The notes under the pieces were generated by a model. It did not search any database. It had not been told where the DNA came from and saw nothing but the letters and a program-made list of their open reading frames with translations. A DNA stretch of 64,000 nucleotides from a virus. The position numbers and the translations under genes were made by a program. This document shows, one piece after another, positions 27,601 through 37,800 of this stretch (the stretch's first letter is position 1; every line of letters begins with the position of its first letter). The stretch spans positions 1-64,000 of the IMG/VR virus record IMGVR_UViG_3300042691_042003. One strand, written 5' to 3'.

Positions 27601-28526
27601 TAAGGATTTCTGTTTCAGGTAATTCTTCTAATAAAAAAGCTGATTCTCTTTCAGTTATAAAAGCTTTAAATCTAATAGATCCTGAAGAACATCCAATTCT
27701 TTCAGATTTTATTTATTATTATGAAGAAAAATATAATTCTTCTTACGGATTAGATTCTTACGTTACCGCAGTTTCTAAAAAATTTGATAAAGGAGGAAGA
27801 CATAAATTTGCATACAAAAATCTTGTAGGAAGTACTTCATCTTTTGAAACTGTTAATTTTGGTCTTTTAGGAGATATACCTACTTATTTTGAAATTTATA
27901 AATTACCTTCATCTTCAGGAGTTTCCCCTTCAGCTTTTACAATAAATTATTTAGATAAAGAAGTTAGAGGTTATACTACATACACTCATAATACTAGCAC
28001 TATTACATTATCTGCATTATGTAATGAATTAAATGGACCTAGTGCTCAGTCAGCTCCTGTTATAGGTGACTTTATTTATAATATGGTTTATGGTGCTTCA
28101 GGCTGGACTGGATCGGGAGCTTCTTCTATTACCGAAGTAAAAATACAAGGAGTTTCTAAATTCTTTACTGAACCTCAATCAATTTCAATAGGTTATACAG
28201 GAGGAATGGAAGGAAATTCATATGGAAGATCATTAATAAGAAATTTATCATGGGATAATGTTAGAATTCATAAATATACTCAAGAGCTTCCTCTTCTAAC
28301 TACTGTTAATTTTACTTTTGACAATTGTAAAATACCAGGAAAGACTAAATTCGAATGGATTTTAGAGAGAGAAGATGATCCGACTTTCGAGAATATATAT
28401 TATAATAATCCATACTTCTCGTATATGTTTAATCAAAGAGGAAGTTATTCTGTTACTCTTACGATTACTGATACAAATGGAAATAAGAATAAGATTAAAA
28501 AAACAGAAATAATAAAAATCGTCTAA
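24639..28526 (+). CDS. Large baseplate wedge-like protein with PKD-like domains
   Basis: 1295 residues; T4 gp7 has 1032 and also follows gp6. Residues about 175-290 have a conserved-looking helical segment (MSLGHDILPEDYIIFDTAD, then LLLEYHNIFPYLGSYKAIIN and NILKFYGYQNVHMREYWKN). Two later segments look like PKD/Ig-type beta sandwiches: around nt 26770-27000 (YSVELRLWDLYNNQ) and the C-terminus around nt 28300-28520 (GSYSVTLTITDTNGNK). Gly-Ala-Thr-rich loops occur between. Position argues for a gp7-like wedge protein; the PKD-like parts suggest surface contacts. A long RNA hairpin can form inside the gene at 25677-25726. Confidence 0.65.
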   Translation: MYQYYRFFNKKGEYCNFEYDSTKDKWTGRLEFQTVSEGLIEDQQIYILEEVFNTNTNSKVYVYPHSNYSYSGATSNDLIASFDTSINPVPEIFLYQIEESSGDAGLVKSYSVSYDLDYDLGPTYMSSNFDYPNIKSTDVINEKPLQINVAFGPTGEDLYTSVLTLKDSSNHVIAEITLYGEGLEEDERLKYLLMSLGHDILPEDYIIFDTADIKEEKPDWDLINRKRKELLLEYHNIFPYLGSYKAIINILKFYGYQNVHMREYWKNVDITSKNYGKYRQTDIIDLFTNSPDPQISKLIPSKVYRKTSLFGLFYDINVETGEFDDDGTPITEEVFKFSPEEVLIKIFALKKKLMGYYLPFSAKIVDIIGEAIYFANYNINIVTSQNRIDQVSLGIKPKYEVFPERSGYLQDLRPLQYLGAPIGPDLNLGGNSNYYIYRIYVSQGVSASPPITANIDIGLTIGSTNSGKVNFYDDKRRGRFTYTRDEVMESIVEEFNNPTYIPSYNTKEGIEWIKRNYFAYIEPDNPGFIRIVQKNILPGYTASLNLGSANGGISIFPGATVSPAINISPGYYYGATGAPMSLYKTAYLGYFENTKVPITNLNDVPNAPVGYPVILRNKTFDINWDNADVTFNQVDKVGATYSTLLSKFTSSFLGYTGPLGWTSFAKPWASGPTSGSTAGATYISVGVTSSVSEFPYNGWPYKNNFSWEELGYYGYYQMQWKVYKFEDEYPSWSYDSGIRSISDINEISLSLPYIGKYSVELRLWDLYNNQSFIIDEDWIEVKIRDVDFIAWYSKREEDYLIETPRYKTQQDEIMDPLPLGSPPDLLTWDDYSSSWDLPVHPNEPIDMGEISFNSLDSIEFYQTMDFPIDNPLVDRYPYTFNLLGELPTWKDTYHLWWDNTGTKVTEWKITNCSPVGPTYGYIFATRSNSTLNLGATMNYIIGPAGWTGPTSSSISGSTGDITYVESGKRTYVHNGLYWKYVLDELDAIRISVSGNSSNKKADSLSVIKALNLIDPEEHPILSDFIYYYEEKYNSSYGLDSYVTAVSKKFDKGGRHKFAYKNLVGSTSSFETVNFGLLGDIPTYFEIYKLPSSSGVSPSAFTINYLDKEVRGYTTYTHNTSTITLSALCNELNGPSAQSAPVIGDFIYNMVYGASGWTGSGASSITEVKIQGVSKFFTEPQSISIGYTGGMEGNSYGRSLIRNLSWDNVRIHKYTQELPLLTTVNFTFDNCKIPGKTKFEWILEREDDPTFENIYYNNPYFSYMFNQRGSYSVTLTITDTNGNKNKIKKTEIIKIV
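25677..25726 (+). other. Long inverted repeat inside the wedge gene
   Basis: TTTGCACTAA (25677-25686) pairs with TTAGTGCAAA (25717-25726), and ATGGGA (25698-25703) pairs with TCCCAT (25711-25716), around a 7-base loop, with an 11-base bulge on the left side. The transcript could form a 16-bp hairpin in the middle of coding sequence. Confidence 0.6.
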
Positions 28527-28527
28527 A

Positions 28528-29070
28528 ATGGCAATCACAGTTACAACTTTAAATGGTACTGATTCTATAGCTTCTTCTAGAATTACTATCAATGATAATT
28601 TTTCAACAATATCAACTTCACTTAATTCACTTTTAACTATTTTTGATATTGCTACCGGTTATTTCGATAATACTGGCTATGGTTCAAATAGTAATATAAA
28701 AACCGAAAATATCACTATTACAGGAGCTAATGGAATCTCGGTAAGTAGTGGTAGTATTACAGTTTCTAATGGTAATGTTGTTTTAGGTGGATATGTACAG
28801 TTTGGAACCGGAACAAATGTTAGATTGAAAAGAACTACAAAAAATACAGGTTCAGGAACTGTTCCTATTTTAGATTTTGCAGGAGCTACAGGAGTTACAG
28901 GCTCTGGGGATATTGGATATTTATCTATACCGAGAAAAGCTACTTCATTTATAACGGATATTAGAAATCCCGAAATTGGTTCTTTAGTTTATGATACTAG
29001 TATAAATAAATTAAAAGTTTGTATTGCAACTGGAACCACAGGAACTTGGGAAACCGTAACATCTTCATAA
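28528..29070 (+). CDS. Small fibre-like virion protein
   Basis: 180 residues. N-terminal NGTDSIASSRITINDNFSTI is a docking-type segment also seen, diverged, at the start of the 1349-residue fibre protein. Residues 60-100 are short beta strands (ITGANGISVSSGSITVSNGN) like trimeric fibre shafts. The C-terminal part (LSIPRKATSFITDI, GSLVYDTSINKLKVCI, WETVTSS) resembles a small beta cap common in phage fibre proteins. Starts one base after the wedge gene. Likely a short fibre or baseplate attachment protein. Confidence 0.65.
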   Translation: MAITVTTLNGTDSIASSRITINDNFSTISTSLNSLLTIFDIATGYFDNTGYGSNSNIKTENITITGANGISVSSGSITVSNGNVVLGGYVQFGTGTNVRLKRTTKNTGSGTVPILDFAGATGVTGSGDIGYLSIPRKATSFITDIRNPEIGSLVYDTSINKLKVCIATGTTGTWETVTSS

Positions 29071-29091
29071 TAAAATATTTACTAAAAGGGA

Positions 29092-31176
29092 ATGCCAACT
29101 CCATTAATTAATCCACTTAGAGTACAAGGAGGAACTTTTTATTCTTTTTCATCAGCGGTAACAGATATACAAAAAACTTTTACTGACGATGATGCTAGAT
29201 TTGTTTTTTCTAAATTCGTTCTCCTTAATCTACCTAATGTACAAACTCCTAGTTCAGTAAACTATGAGAATTTTATTGTTTGGGAAGGGATTGGAGGGGT
29301 AGAAGGAGGCGGTAATTCTTCGGTACCAAATCAAACTTTAATTCCTGATGATAATATTAACGTAGCTCAATCTTTTCAAAATTATGTTTTAAATTTTGAG
29401 CAATTAATACTTCAAGGAAAAAATACTTTAGGAAGAGCTTACGATCCTTCTCAATTACATACAGTTTCTGAAAGGATTTTTTGGAAATGGTTAACTCAAA
29501 TTAATGCAATTAGATTTAGGAATTCCAATTCATTAGAAGCTAATACTACTAATAGATATTCAGAATTAGACGAAACTCAATATTATAAAAAGGTAGTAAA
29601 ATATATTGGTGATATTGATGTAGTTAATAACGTTTCAAGAGGAGGACATGCTTATTCGGAGGTTTATATAAATGTTCCTACTCAGCACGGTAGTACTCCA
29701 GCAATACTTTGGAAGACATATGATGATCTAAATTACGGTCCTGGAAGAACTTGGTCTGATGTAGATGAATATATAGAAGGTAGAAATTCTTCTTCTACAC
29801 ATCCTAGTGGATTAGAATTAAGAGCTTTTTATGATGAAGAAACTACAAATTCTTATAAAACTCGTTCATCTTTTGGATTAGTATCTAATGATGAAATTCA
29901 AGTTGTTGCTGATGGCGGAGGATCGCAAAAAGATGTTAGACTTTCTAGAATGGACGGTGCTATAATTGATTTCGATCCGGTTAATTATACTTCTATAGCA
30001 AATGATCCTTCAATTTCTAAAATCACTGAATTAAATTCTACCGATGCGGCAGGAGACTTTTCGTTTAATGCAGTTTTAGTCTATTATGATTCTTATTTAG
30101 GTTCTCAGCCTGATAAATCTGCAACAAATCTATATGGAATTCTTTTTCTAGACGATTATGCAAATTTTGCTAGTACTTCAGAGTTAAAAAGATTCGATAA
30201 ATTTAAACCTAATAAGGTTACTAAATTAAACGGAAATGGTTATAGCTTTAAACTTGATATTAAATTCGATACTTCCGTTTCTAATTCAGGTGTTGAGACT
30301 TTAATCAACGATTATAATACATTTTCTATGGATTTATTTATCGATGCTTCTACGAGAATGCAAGAAGCTGGAGATATGTTCTTAGAAACAGAATTAGATA
30401 TTATTGATATAAAGAAAAGGATTGATACTTTAGAATCATTTCTTTTCACTCAAGCTCAGTTAGATGAATTTTCTAGGAGAATTTCTTCTTTAGAAAAGAA
30501 TTTAAATAATGCTAAGTTATCGTTTTCCGATTCGACTACTCTTTTAGATCTAATTAATAAAAATGCTGATAATCTAAATCAAATCCTTTCTGGAAATCTT
30601 TCAGTAGATTTATCATATAATACAAACGTTCTTAGACAAGGAGATGGTTTATTTTTTGATAGGTCGGTTCCTAATCAATTAACAATTAATAATAAAGTAC
30701 AAGAATATAATAGCTTTTCTTTATGTAATAATAATGTTGATACAAATAACAATCCTAAAGGATCTCTTCTTTCTACTTTTGATAACGGTCTTAATATAGG
30801 TGCTACCGGAGATAATAATATCCTTTCTTTAGGACCTTATACAAATTATTATAGAAATGTCACTGATAATCATCCTAATATAGATCTTAATACAGGGATA
30901 GAAGATTTTCAAGATGATATGTACATAAATATAAATGATTTTAATTATTCTTGGAAAGTCGGACAAACCTTTAGAATAGTTTTTGATAATCCTATAAATC
31001 TAAACGGATTTTCAATATTTATTAGGACTGATTCTAAAAATAAATTTGGTAATGGTGCTTACGAAGTTTATATCGGAACAATAACTCCTTCACAAATAAT
31101 GAGTAATAAACCTATAATAGAAATAATCTGTACCGACGAAAATTTATATAAATTCAACATAGACATAATCAGATAA
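29092..31176 (+). CDS. Large virion protein with central coiled coil
   Basis: 694 residues. N-terminal 400 residues are mixed alpha/beta with no recognised motif (WEGIGGVEGGGN; FWKWLTQINAIRFRN; SEVYINVPTQHGSTPA). Residues about 411-500 form a heptad-rich coiled coil (ELDIIDIKKRIDTLESFLF, then LDEFSRRISSLEKNLNNAKL). The C-terminus is a beta domain (WKVGQTFRIVFDNPINLNGF). Lies in the row of giant baseplate genes; a T4 gp8/gp9/gp10-type wedge or fibre-attachment role is possible but not shown. A GGGA lies just before the ATG, one of few purine-rich leaders here. Confidence 0.7.
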   Translation: MPTPLINPLRVQGGTFYSFSSAVTDIQKTFTDDDARFVFSKFVLLNLPNVQTPSSVNYENFIVWEGIGGVEGGGNSSVPNQTLIPDDNINVAQSFQNYVLNFEQLILQGKNTLGRAYDPSQLHTVSERIFWKWLTQINAIRFRNSNSLEANTTNRYSELDETQYYKKVVKYIGDIDVVNNVSRGGHAYSEVYINVPTQHGSTPAILWKTYDDLNYGPGRTWSDVDEYIEGRNSSSTHPSGLELRAFYDEETTNSYKTRSSFGLVSNDEIQVVADGGGSQKDVRLSRMDGAIIDFDPVNYTSIANDPSISKITELNSTDAAGDFSFNAVLVYYDSYLGSQPDKSATNLYGILFLDDYANFASTSELKRFDKFKPNKVTKLNGNGYSFKLDIKFDTSVSNSGVETLINDYNTFSMDLFIDASTRMQEAGDMFLETELDIIDIKKRIDTLESFLFTQAQLDEFSRRISSLEKNLNNAKLSFSDSTTLLDLINKNADNLNQILSGNLSVDLSYNTNVLRQGDGLFFDRSVPNQLTINNKVQEYNSFSLCNNNVDTNNNPKGSLLSTFDNGLNIGATGDNNILSLGPYTNYYRNVTDNHPNIDLNTGIEDFQDDMYININDFNYSWKVGQTFRIVFDNPINLNGFSIFIRTDSKNKFGNGAYEVYIGTITPSQIMSNKPIIEIICTDENLYKFNIDIIR

Positions 31177-31177
31177 A

Positions 31178-34100
31178 ATGAACACGAAATACTCATTAAC
31201 TACACTTCTAAGTAATTTATTAAAACTTCAGAATAATGGATATCAGATAATAACATCATTATCTGATGTTGTTTCTTCTAGTTCAGATACTGTTGGTGTT
31301 GATGTAATGGATTCAACTGGAGTTATACAAAAAGTTTATATTCCTTCTTATGGATCTTTGAAGAATCAATTAGTAAAGCTAGAAAGTGATATAAAAAATA
31401 TTTCTGGTATAGGAGATACAACTTCTTCGGTTCAGCTTTCAGATGGAACTTTTAGAAAAATTTTAGTTTCTTCTCTTCAAAAAGAAGCAGAAGATATTAA
31501 ATCTATGTCAGTTCCTACTAATTTTAATAAAAGAGAAAATTGGTTCTTTGAATCATTTATGAATCCTCTTTTATATGTTTCTTTTGATCTTACTGGTCAA
31601 GTAAAGTACGAAACTGAAAATATAGAAGTTGCAAGATATATTCTTAATTTAGATTCAGATCAAAAAGTAAGAGTATTTAATCAGAATTTTAACGGTAAAT
31701 CCGATATTGCATTTGAAAAATTTGTAAAAACTATTTTAGATAATAATATAACTTTCTTTTTAGATAAAGAAGTTATTGATATGCCACCCAGAAAATTAAG
31801 ATTTTCTGGTAATTTTACGGTTACAAATATGACAGACGTAACTGTAGATGAAACTATTGATAGTGCTACATTCCAAAAAAGAATTTTAAGGCTACAATTA
31901 GATACACTTTTTTATAATGATAGTCAATCAAGATTTCAAAAAACACAACAGCTAAAAATAGGTGATTCTTTAGTAGTTAATAAAGGTCTAAAAAATACTA
32001 GATATAAAATTACTTCGATAGATTCTTCTACTAGATCCATAGATATTAGATTAGTAGAAGGATTTGATGTAGTAACGATTGGTACTGACGTTTTATCTTT
32101 TTACGGAGAAGAAAAATCTACTGTTACTGCAGATATTAATATAGGTTTTAACGAATATTGTGTAATTTTTGTTAAGCCTATAGATCCTGATTCTAGAATA
32201 CAATCAGTTAATTGGTCACCTGGAGTCGGAATTTATACGAATAATCTTTCAATCGTAGATCCGAAAACCGGTAATTCTACTACATTATCTACATTTTATC
32301 AAAATGAAGTTGTAGATTTTGGAGCTTATTTATATTCAACCGTAAAAGATAAAACACCTCCTTCAATATTTGGAATTTATCCAGATCCTCCTACAATACA
32401 ATCTTCAGATTTTAAAGTTTTTCAGATAAATCAACATTTAACTGAATCTGGATCTTTAACTAAATTACAGAAGCTACAATCAGAAAAGCTAAGAATACAA
32501 TCTCAAATACAATCTAACGATAAATCTATTTTAGATTTAAGAACTAAGATTCAAACTACTAAGTACACTTCTGAAAAATTAAAAGATGTTGACGAAAATC
32601 AGCTAACAAAATTAATTAATGAAAGAGATTCTCTCTCTTCTCTCTTTGCTTCTTCTATTGATGAGATTAATAAGATTTCGGTTTCCGAAGGGGCCGAAAA
32701 TTTAACTCCAAAATATCGTCTTAGAGGATTCTTTTCTTATCCTAAACCGAAAACTTCAGATAGAACTTCTCCTCAAGAAGTAGTACAATTTATCATACAA
32801 TATCGATATGTAAAAAAAGACGGATCAGCAAATCAACCTCAACAAATTACTTTTACTGACACGGACGGTCAAACTAGAAGAGGAACTTTTTCTAATTGGG
32901 TTCAATATGTTACTGATGTAAGAGAAAGGAAAGTAGATCCTAATACTGGTAAAGCTTATTGGGTTACTGAAGATTTAGAAAACGCTGATTCTGTTAATAT
33001 TAATCAAGTAGATATTCCTATACAACAAGGAGAAGGAATTGAATTAAGAATTAAATCTATTTCTGAAGCTGGTTGGCCAGTTACTCCTTTAAAATCAGAT
33101 TGGTCTACTATTGTTAAAATTGATTTTCCGGCAGAATTCGAATCTTTAGCCGATGCAAATTCTATAATAGAACAGGCTAAGAAGGATTCGGTTAAAGTTG
33201 ATCTTCAAGCAGAAATAACTAGTATGAATCTAGATAAAATTTCGGATCAATCTTTTACTCAAGGAAATAAATTTTTTGTTTCTGATTCTATGCATATAGC
33301 TTCAGGATTTCTTACTTCTGAAAATAATATAATTTCCCTTTATGATAAATTAGTTTCATTAGAAACTGAATTATCAAAAATCAGAGCTCTCGTTACTGTT
33401 GCTAAAGGAACTCTCTCGGTTAGAATTGTCGATGAATCTGGACAAGAATATAAAGTAGAAAATAATTCTACCGTTAAAATATTTGCTGGAAATTATAGAG
33501 ATGAAGTTCAATCATTACAAGTTCAAAAGGGTGTAATTCTTTCTAAAAATTATTTTGTTAAAATATCTAATTCTTCAGCTTCTACATTAGAAATGTATTC
33601 TAGGATTTACGGTTCTAGATTTGATAGAGTTAATTATTCTTTTAATAATAATGATGAAGACGCTAATTTTAATCAAAATGATACTGATTATAATAACATA
33701 AGAAGATATGATTATGTTCCTGTAGGTCTTTCCAATCCTGACCCTGATCATGTTGAACAATATGGATTTATTAGAAATTCTCCTGATCAATCTTCACAAG
33801 TTAGAGGTCAATTTATAAACTCTCGCTATAGATCGGTTGATGGAAAAAGATATTTATACAATAAACCTTTTAATCCTACTGTAGCCCCTGGATCTGGTGT
33901 AGCTCCTTTAATATTTTCTTCTGATGGGTATGTTTCCGGTTTTAATGGAACATGGGGTCAAGCTACTACAGTAGATCAAATGGAATATACAATTCATCAA
34001 CCATTTGCTTCTGGATCTTCAGCATTTAGTGGAAGTAGTTATTTTATATGGTCCGGACTTAATAATATCAGTTTTTTAATAGGTGCATCCTCTGCAACAC

Positions 34101-34789
34101 AATCACCAGATTATCTAAGTAATATATTTGTACATCAAAATCATCCTGATATACAATCTTGGATCGACGAGGCCTCTGGTCTTTCAGTTAGTGCTTATAC
34201 TATAGCTAAAAAATATATTAGAAATTCTAGATTAGGAAATATACCTAAAGGTTATATAAATTCGGATATACAAAATGCTTTTTTTTATGAAGGTATCGGA
34301 ACTACTGCTAATAATTATTGTAGAGTTTCTTTTGATGATAACGATCAATATTTATTAGGACCTAGGTCAGTAGGTGCTTATTTATTTTTAAATCCTAAAT
34401 CTCATAAAGAAATGATTGTTAATGGATCTGATTCTATTTCTATGAAAACTTTAGAATTTGGAAATGAAAATGCAATTACAATTCCAATAACATTTCAATA
34501 TAGAATGACGGATTATTATGGGGCCGGAGATGTAGGTACAGGTAATGTTGCTGGATTATTAACTTCTACTTCTAGTACAAATTTAGAATATACAAAAACC
34601 ATAGGTATCGATATTTATTCTAACCCAAAAGATAAAGATAGATTTTCTTTTGACTTAGAAGTTACTGCTAGATACTATTCTACTTCTTCAGTTACCAAAG
34701 ATATTCCTACTAGAACTTTTGAAACAGCTATAGACGATCTTGCTAAAGTCGTAAAATCTATAACTCCTACTACATCTAGAGATGTTTAA
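31178..34789 (+). CDS. Large virion protein with coiled coil and Fn3-like domain
   Basis: 1203 residues. Beta-rich N-terminal 420 residues, then a long coiled coil at about 423-505 (KLQKLQSEKLRIQSQIQSND, LTKLINERDSLSSLFASS), then a segment at about 508-650 with Fn3-like strands (FIIQYRYVKKDG ... IELRIKSISEAGWPVTP), then further beta-rich sequence. No catalytic motif seen. Starts one base after the previous stop, so it belongs to the same operon. Probably part of the baseplate periphery or a fibre network. Confidence 0.7.
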   Translation: MNTKYSLTTLLSNLLKLQNNGYQIITSLSDVVSSSSDTVGVDVMDSTGVIQKVYIPSYGSLKNQLVKLESDIKNISGIGDTTSSVQLSDGTFRKILVSSLQKEAEDIKSMSVPTNFNKRENWFFESFMNPLLYVSFDLTGQVKYETENIEVARYILNLDSDQKVRVFNQNFNGKSDIAFEKFVKTILDNNITFFLDKEVIDMPPRKLRFSGNFTVTNMTDVTVDETIDSATFQKRILRLQLDTLFYNDSQSRFQKTQQLKIGDSLVVNKGLKNTRYKITSIDSSTRSIDIRLVEGFDVVTIGTDVLSFYGEEKSTVTADINIGFNEYCVIFVKPIDPDSRIQSVNWSPGVGIYTNNLSIVDPKTGNSTTLSTFYQNEVVDFGAYLYSTVKDKTPPSIFGIYPDPPTIQSSDFKVFQINQHLTESGSLTKLQKLQSEKLRIQSQIQSNDKSILDLRTKIQTTKYTSEKLKDVDENQLTKLINERDSLSSLFASSIDEINKISVSEGAENLTPKYRLRGFFSYPKPKTSDRTSPQEVVQFIIQYRYVKKDGSANQPQQITFTDTDGQTRRGTFSNWVQYVTDVRERKVDPNTGKAYWVTEDLENADSVNINQVDIPIQQGEGIELRIKSISEAGWPVTPLKSDWSTIVKIDFPAEFESLADANSIIEQAKKDSVKVDLQAEITSMNLDKISDQSFTQGNKFFVSDSMHIASGFLTSENNIISLYDKLVSLETELSKIRALVTVAKGTLSVRIVDESGQEYKVENNSTVKIFAGNYRDEVQSLQVQKGVILSKNYFVKISNSSASTLEMYSRIYGSRFDRVNYSFNNNDEDANFNQNDTDYNNIRRYDYVPVGLSNPDPDHVEQYGFIRNSPDQSSQVRGQFINSRYRSVDGKRYLYNKPFNPTVAPGSGVAPLIFSSDGYVSGFNGTWGQATTVDQMEYTIHQPFASGSSAFSGSSYFIWSGLNNISFLIGASSATQSPDYLSNIFVHQNHPDIQSWIDEASGLSVSAYTIAKKYIRNSRLGNIPKGYINSDIQNAFFYEGIGTTANNYCRVSFDDNDQYLLGPRSVGAYLFLNPKSHKEMIVNGSDSISMKTLEFGNENAITIPITFQYRMTDYYGAGDVGTGNVAGLLTSTSSTNLEYTKTIGIDIYSNPKDKDRFSFDLEVTARYYSTSSVTKDIPTRTFETAIDDLAKVVKSITPTTSRDV

Positions 34790-34809
34790 GATAGAATAAA
34801 TATTATGAA

Positions 34810-37800
34810 ATGGCTGTTATACTTAAAAGAACCTCATTTGGATTAATAAGGACTAATCCAAAATTAACAACTAACATAAAAATAGTTGCAGATTCTAAAA
34901 ATCAAGTTTTTTTAGAATCTATAGATGCTGATCCTTTACTTACTAAATCTATATACAAAGGATTTGAAGTTACTGGAGGATCATATCAAAACGATTTAAG
35001 AAGATTTTATTCTCAAGGTACTCTTCCTCTTCCGAAAAGTATAGCTTATAAGGTTTATGAAAAGGATAAATCTTTAGAAGTTAAAAATCGATATAAAGAT
35101 CAATACGATTTTACATATGCAATGGGGATGCAACCAAAAAATTCTAGAATTTATTCTGAAGAATTTTCTTTATTTTCCCCTTTATGGGTTGAAAAAGATT
35201 CAATTCCTGATTATTTTGTAATTTTTAAATTAGATGGTCCAGTAACTCTAGATTATAATTCTTATCCATCTTCTTTTAATTTAGATTCATCAAAAGAATT
35301 AAATAATTTAATAGTAAATCCTACTTATTTTTTTAATAATTTTTTAAAAGATTCTAAAATTATAAAAACTTTTAGTTTAAAGGATGATTCTTTCATAGGA
35401 AAGTATATCAGAGATTATGTTAATGATGAACTCTTCCCTGAAGCATCTCTTTATGCTTCTTTAGATAAACAAAATTTATCTTATTGGAATGGTATTTCTT
35501 ATGATCAAGGAGGATTTTGTAAAAAAGGAGAAAATATTTATAAAGAATACACCATTGTAGATAAAACGATAACTGAATCCGACGATTTCATAACTATGGG
35601 ATTTTATAGAAATTCCGTAGTTCATCCTAATATTCTTAATATTGAGTTTTTATTTGATGATGAAGATCAAGAAAAATATAAATTTAGTAGATATTTTGGA
35701 TTATATGTTTCTGAAGCCGAATTAGGAAAATTTGAAATAGATGGTAATCGTTTATTTTTAGATAAGGATAATGAAGAATCTCAACTTCCTAAACCTATAA
35801 AAAATAATGTAGGTTATCTAGATGAAACTAGAAATCAATTACAGGCAAACAAAAGAGGAATTAAAGTATATCCTAAATTAAGTATAGGAGGTACCTCTAT
35901 TTACCAAGGAAGACTAATAGAATGGTCTGAGGTTCAATCCCCTAGATTTCCTTATATAAAAGACGTTAATGGAAATTTTTATTCAATAAATCAAACCAAT
36001 GATTGGAACTCTTATACTTCATTAACAGGAGGAACAGGGATTATTGATAATCGATACTTAAGAATAAAAAATCAAAAGATTAATTGGAAGAATTTTAGCG
36101 GAATGACTCAACCTATTGGATATGTTGATTATTTGAAAACCGATAAAAGAGGAAGGCCTAGTTTTTCATTTAAGGTTGAATCTAAAATTACAGATGGAGA
36201 TCAAATTAGAATACAATTAACCGATTGGACAGATCCTAATCAGATTGATGAAATAAATTATCATACAATCGTTGCAGATTCTTCTTTATCAGCTGGAACT
36301 TCAAACGGATTAGTATTTAGTACAAAAGGAACTCTTCAACAAGTTGCATTTTCAATATCAAAATGTATTAATAATATTCAAGAAATTACGAGAGAAAATA
36401 AAATATTTTCCTCAATTTCTATAGGAAATCGAGTTATCGTTTTTTGCAGGGTAGATTCGGAAAATTGGAATAAAATTAAATACTCTCTATTTTCAACTTC
36501 TTTTACTTTTCCTTGGAGTTTACCTAATAAAAATATTTCAATAGAACAAAAAACTTATTTACCTTCTCCTATAGAAACTTCAGTTTTAATTTCAGGAAAG
36601 TATTATGAATCTAATTTTACAGGAGGAAATGATAAACCTAATACTAGATTTGTCATTAATTCTGAAGATTTAGATGATTTTTATGATTTTATAGATCCTA
36701 TATATGTTAAAACTAATTTAGGATTTGATACAATCGGAGATTATTCAATGTATTTAGATGAACCGATTTATAACGAAAGAGGAATAATAATAGGTTTTAA
36801 TAATTTAGAAAAATATTTGGTTTTAGAAACTAAAAATAAAGAGGATATTGTATTTTATTCTTCTAAAAAAATATCACTCTTTCAATCTTTAAAAAATTCT
36901 TTAGGATTCTTAACAATTTTTCCTATTAGAGATTTTGATTTTGATTTTAGAGATACAACATATGTTAAAGATTCAGATTCTTCTTTAACCGATTTTAATA
37001 ATTGGTATAAAGGATCTACATCATATGGTCCTACTGCTACTTTTTCTTATGCTACAATAGGAGTTACTGCTCAAAGATTTATAAAGCAAATTTCTGCCGA
37101 TGATTCTGATTTTGTTGTTTCTGGGAAATTTTCTTCTATTAAAGGAATCCAAGCTACTGAAGTTAGTGATAAGAAAATAACTTTAGTGAATGAATATGAT
37201 AGATTAAAGGAGAATGATATTAGCGAAATAGCTCTTTCTTCTAGAGTTGTTCCTTTTATTAATAAATGGGTTTATGATAATGAATCTGTTGATATTAGAG
37301 AAAATCCTTATCGATTAAATGTTGATCAAGCTTTCGGATATTCTAATTTTTCTCCTTCTTTTGAAGAAGTAAAAAGAAATCCTAAATTTTTTACACATGA
37401 ATGGTATTATTTACAGAAATACCCACCTTACATGTCATTTGAACAAAAGCTAAATTCTTATTCATATTTCGATGAAGATTTAAATTTTCCTAATATACCT
37501 TTTCCAGGAACTTTAGGATCCACTTCTACTTATAATACTCTGACCGGTTCTACCGGAAATTTACTTTCTATAAAAGAAGATTATTTTCTATCTTATTTTA
37601 CAAGAGAAACTATAGGAGGATCTGCTATTCCTAGAGATTTTAAATATTCTATTTTTGAATATGGAGATGATATTAATTTTTCAGAAACTCTATTTAGAGG
37701 AGTAAAAGTTATTCTTAAAGATAGAACTGAATTTAGTGATATCAATTTCAATATTCCTTCACTTAATTTTGTTTCTAATCCCATTTATAATGGATATAAG